Source of the DNA: Flavobacterium sp. 9
GTDB taxonomy: Bacteria > Bacteroidota > Bacteroidia > Flavobacteriales > Flavobacteriaceae
Reading direction: 5' to 3'
Length of the DNA stretch: 64,000 bases
Assembly: GCF_002754195.1 (NCBI RefSeq)
Contig: NZ_PEEU01000001.1
Coordinates: 4,216,001 to 4,280,000 of the forward strand
Positions 62,382 to 64,000 of this stretch are shown here, one piece after another. The notes below the pieces were generated by a model. The model was not told the DNA's origin. It saw only the letters and a program-made list of their open reading frames with translations, and ran no database searches. The first letter of the stretch is position 1. Each line of letters begins with the position of its first letter. The translations under genes were made by a program, and so were the position numbers.

Positions 62382-63842
62382 ATGCAATCACGTAGAAAAT
62401 TTATAAAAAACACAGGGATTTTTTCAGCAGGATTATTGGCACTTCAAACCGATGTTTTCGGAATGAATTCAGATGCTTTCAATTTTGCTTTGAAAGATTT
62501 TATTACGAAAAGACCACCTTTAGGCGAAAGAAAATTTACGAGTAAAGCCGTTGAAGCCGCAATCGTAAGAATCAAAAAGCAAATCGCAAATCCGGAATTG
62601 GCTTGGTTGTTCGAAAACTGTTTTCCAAACACTTTAGATACAACTGTAGATTTTGAAATCATCGATGGAAAACCTGATACATATGTGATTACAGGAGATA
62701 TCGATGCAATGTGGCTGCGTGATAGTACAGCGCAGATTTGGCCGTATATTCCGTTTGTAAAAGAAGATAAAAAACTGGCAGAATTGGTAAAAGGAGTAAT
62801 CAATCGCCAGACTAAATGTATTTTATTAGATCCTTACGCGAATGCTTTTTACAAAGATTTTAATCAGGTAAGCGAATGGAAAAATGACATGACTAAAATG
62901 CAGCCTGGTATTCACGAACGCAAATGGGAAATTGACAGTTTGTGTTATCCAATAAGACTTGCGCATGGATATTGGAAAGAAACGGGAGACATCAGTTTGT
63001 TTGACAGCAAGTGGAAAGAAGCGATGCTTTTGGTTATTCAAACTTTCAAAGAACAACAACGCTGGACAGATAAAGGACCATACAATTTTCAGAGAGTTAC
63101 AGCTTGGGCTACAGATGGCGTGCCGTTAAGCGGTTACGGATATCCGGTAAAACCTTGCGGATTAATTGTTTCGACTTTTAGACCAAGTGACGATAGTACT
63201 TTATTTGGGTATTTAATTCCGAGTAATATGTTTGCGATCGAAGTACTTGGATATCTTCAGGAAATTTTCTCTTTGCCAGCATTAAAAGATGATAATTTAG
63301 TAGCTAAAGCCAAAGAATTACAAGGTCAAGTTCAGAAAGGGTTAGAAGAAAACGGAATTATCGATCATCCAAAATTCGGAAAAATCATTGCTTTTGAAGT
63401 AAACGGTTACGGAAGTTTCCATATGATGGATGATGCCAATGTTCCGTCTTTATTATCATTACCTTATTTAGGCGCAATTGAACCGGACAATCAATTGTAT
63501 TTGAACACAAGAAAAGTCGTGCTTTCAGAAAACAATCCGTTTTTCTATAAAGGAAAAGCAGGCGAAGGTGTTGGCGGGCCACATACCGGAACAGATACTA
63601 TTTGGCCAATGAGTATTGTTTTAAGAGCGATTACAAGTGTTGATGAAAATGAAATAAAACATTGTATTAGCAACTTGATCAAAACAAACGCCGATACAGG
63701 ATTTATGCACGAATCTTTCCATAAAGACGATGTAACAAAGTTTACCCGAAAATGGTTTGCTTGGGCGAATACATTATTTGGCGAAATGATTGTTCATACG
63801 AGTATTCATTATCCGCAAATTTTAAAAGACAAAAACATTTAA
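62382..63842 (+). CDS. GH125 exo-alpha-1,6-mannosidase
   Basis: 486 residues from ATG 62382, a normal GH125 length. The N-terminus MQSRRKFIKNTGIFSAGLLAL is a twin-arginine type signal, common in this family. Barrel motifs: YVITGDIDAMWLRDSTAQIWPYI, NMKPGIHERKWEIDSL-like (TKMQPGIHERKWEIDSLCYPIRLAHGYW), PSDDSTLFGYLIPSNMFA, and the C-terminal TGFMHESFHKDD with WFAWANTLFGE. GH125 removes alpha-1,6-linked mannose, completing the set with GH92 and GH2. It follows the second GH92 gene by 4 bp, so the two are translated from one message. Confidence 0.93.
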   Translation: MQSRRKFIKNTGIFSAGLLALQTDVFGMNSDAFNFALKDFITKRPPLGERKFTSKAVEAAIVRIKKQIANPELAWLFENCFPNTLDTTVDFEIIDGKPDTYVITGDIDAMWLRDSTAQIWPYIPFVKEDKKLAELVKGVINRQTKCILLDPYANAFYKDFNQVSEWKNDMTKMQPGIHERKWEIDSLCYPIRLAHGYWKETGDISLFDSKWKEAMLLVIQTFKEQQRWTDKGPYNFQRVTAWATDGVPLSGYGYPVKPCGLIVSTFRPSDDSTLFGYLIPSNMFAIEVLGYLQEIFSLPALKDDNLVAKAKELQGQVQKGLEENGIIDHPKFGKIIAFEVNGYGSFHMMDDANVPSLLSLPYLGAIEPDNQLYLNTRKVVLSENNPFFYKGKAGEGVGGPHTGTDTIWPMSIVLRAITSVDENEIKHCISNLIKTNADTGFMHESFHKDDVTKFTRKWFAWANTLFGEMIVHTSIHYPQILKDKNI

Positions 63843-63939
63843 AAAACTAAAATATAGCATTAAGAGATTAAGTGTGAATTGAAAATTATATTTAGTTTTC
63901 TCTTGATTTCTTAGTGATTCAAATCCAAAATACAAAAGA

Positions 63940-64000
63940 ATGAATAAAGAATATGCCGTTGGATTAGACATTGGAGGTACACATATTACCGCAGCGATTA
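63940..64000 (+). CDS. ROK-family sugar kinase, N-terminal fragment
   Basis: Begins at ATG 63940 and runs off the right edge after 20 codons (MNKEYAVGLDIGGTHITAAI). The DIGGTHI phosphate-binding motif is typical of ROK kinases. In this PUL it would phosphorylate imported mannose to mannose-6-phosphate for ManA. Substrate is inferred from the neighbours; glucokinase is the alternative. Confidence 0.8.
   Translation, partial: MNKEYAVGLDIGGTHITAAI

Overview
The window looks like chromosomal DNA of a Flavobacterium-like member of the Bacteroidota (Flavobacteriaceae). The evidence is the AT-rich sequence, two SusC/SusD pairs with linked glycoside hydrolases, a type IX secretion (T9SS) C-terminal sorting domain, Bacteroidota-type -7 boxes (TAnnTTTG), weak ribosome binding sites, and families typical of the phylum (DUF4494, DUF4269, DUF5977, DUF6443-type RHS proteins).

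Layout. (1) 1-4.8 kb: the start of a divergent GlxA-type regulator gene, then a run of small + strand genes (EthD-like, DinB-like, SRPBCC, Crp/Fnr regulator, NTF2-like lipoprotein, saccharopine-dehydrogenase-like, PEP mutase/isocitrate lyase-like), followed by a 183-bp element with 28-bp inverted ends. (2) 5.1-15.65 kb: a polysaccharide utilisation locus (PUL). A six-hairpin glycosidase, SusD and SusC lie on the - strand and diverge from a GH36 alpha-galactosidase. The two divergent promoters carry the same 18-bp site at the same distance from the -7 box, so they are probably switched on together. (3) 15.7-41.6 kb: an accessory island. It holds small membrane proteins, a T9SS-sorted beta-propeller-like protein, a giant RHS-like protein ending in 22 DUF5977 repeats, an RHS protein with a predicted alpha/beta-hydrolase toxin tip and an overlapping two-helix membrane protein (candidate immunity), several orphan lipoproteins, a TonB_C lipoprotein, two regulators and an outer-membrane barrel. 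About ten copies of one hairpin repeat lie between its genes. Three long copies form near-identical leaders (-7 box plus hairpin) 40-50 bp before start codons; reverse-complement copies lie at 3' ends. The island ends beside an initiator tRNA gene and a degenerate partial copy of it. (4) 41.9-45.2 kb: housekeeping-like - strand genes (DUF4269, GT39-like transferase, DUF4494, small membrane protein). (5) 45.4-64 kb: an alpha-mannan/high-mannose N-glycan PUL with GH97, mannose-6-phosphate isomerase, LacI-family regulator, SusC, SusD, GH2 beta-mannosidase, two GH92, GH125 and the start of a ROK sugar kinase. Three LacI-type palindromes (before GH97, before lacI and before susC) define a likely local regulon.

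How it works together. In the mannan PUL, SusCD import glycan pieces; GH92, GH125 and GH2 release mannose; the ROK kinase and ManA would turn mannose into fructose-6-phosphate; the LacI protein probably represses the set until ligand appears. The island looks like a contact-dependent or secreted polymorphic toxin locus with a reservoir of orphan genes. Its shared leader/hairpin repeats are the most unusual signal here. No integrase, transposase or CRISPR array was seen. All functions are read from sequence by recognition of families and motifs; no database search was run.
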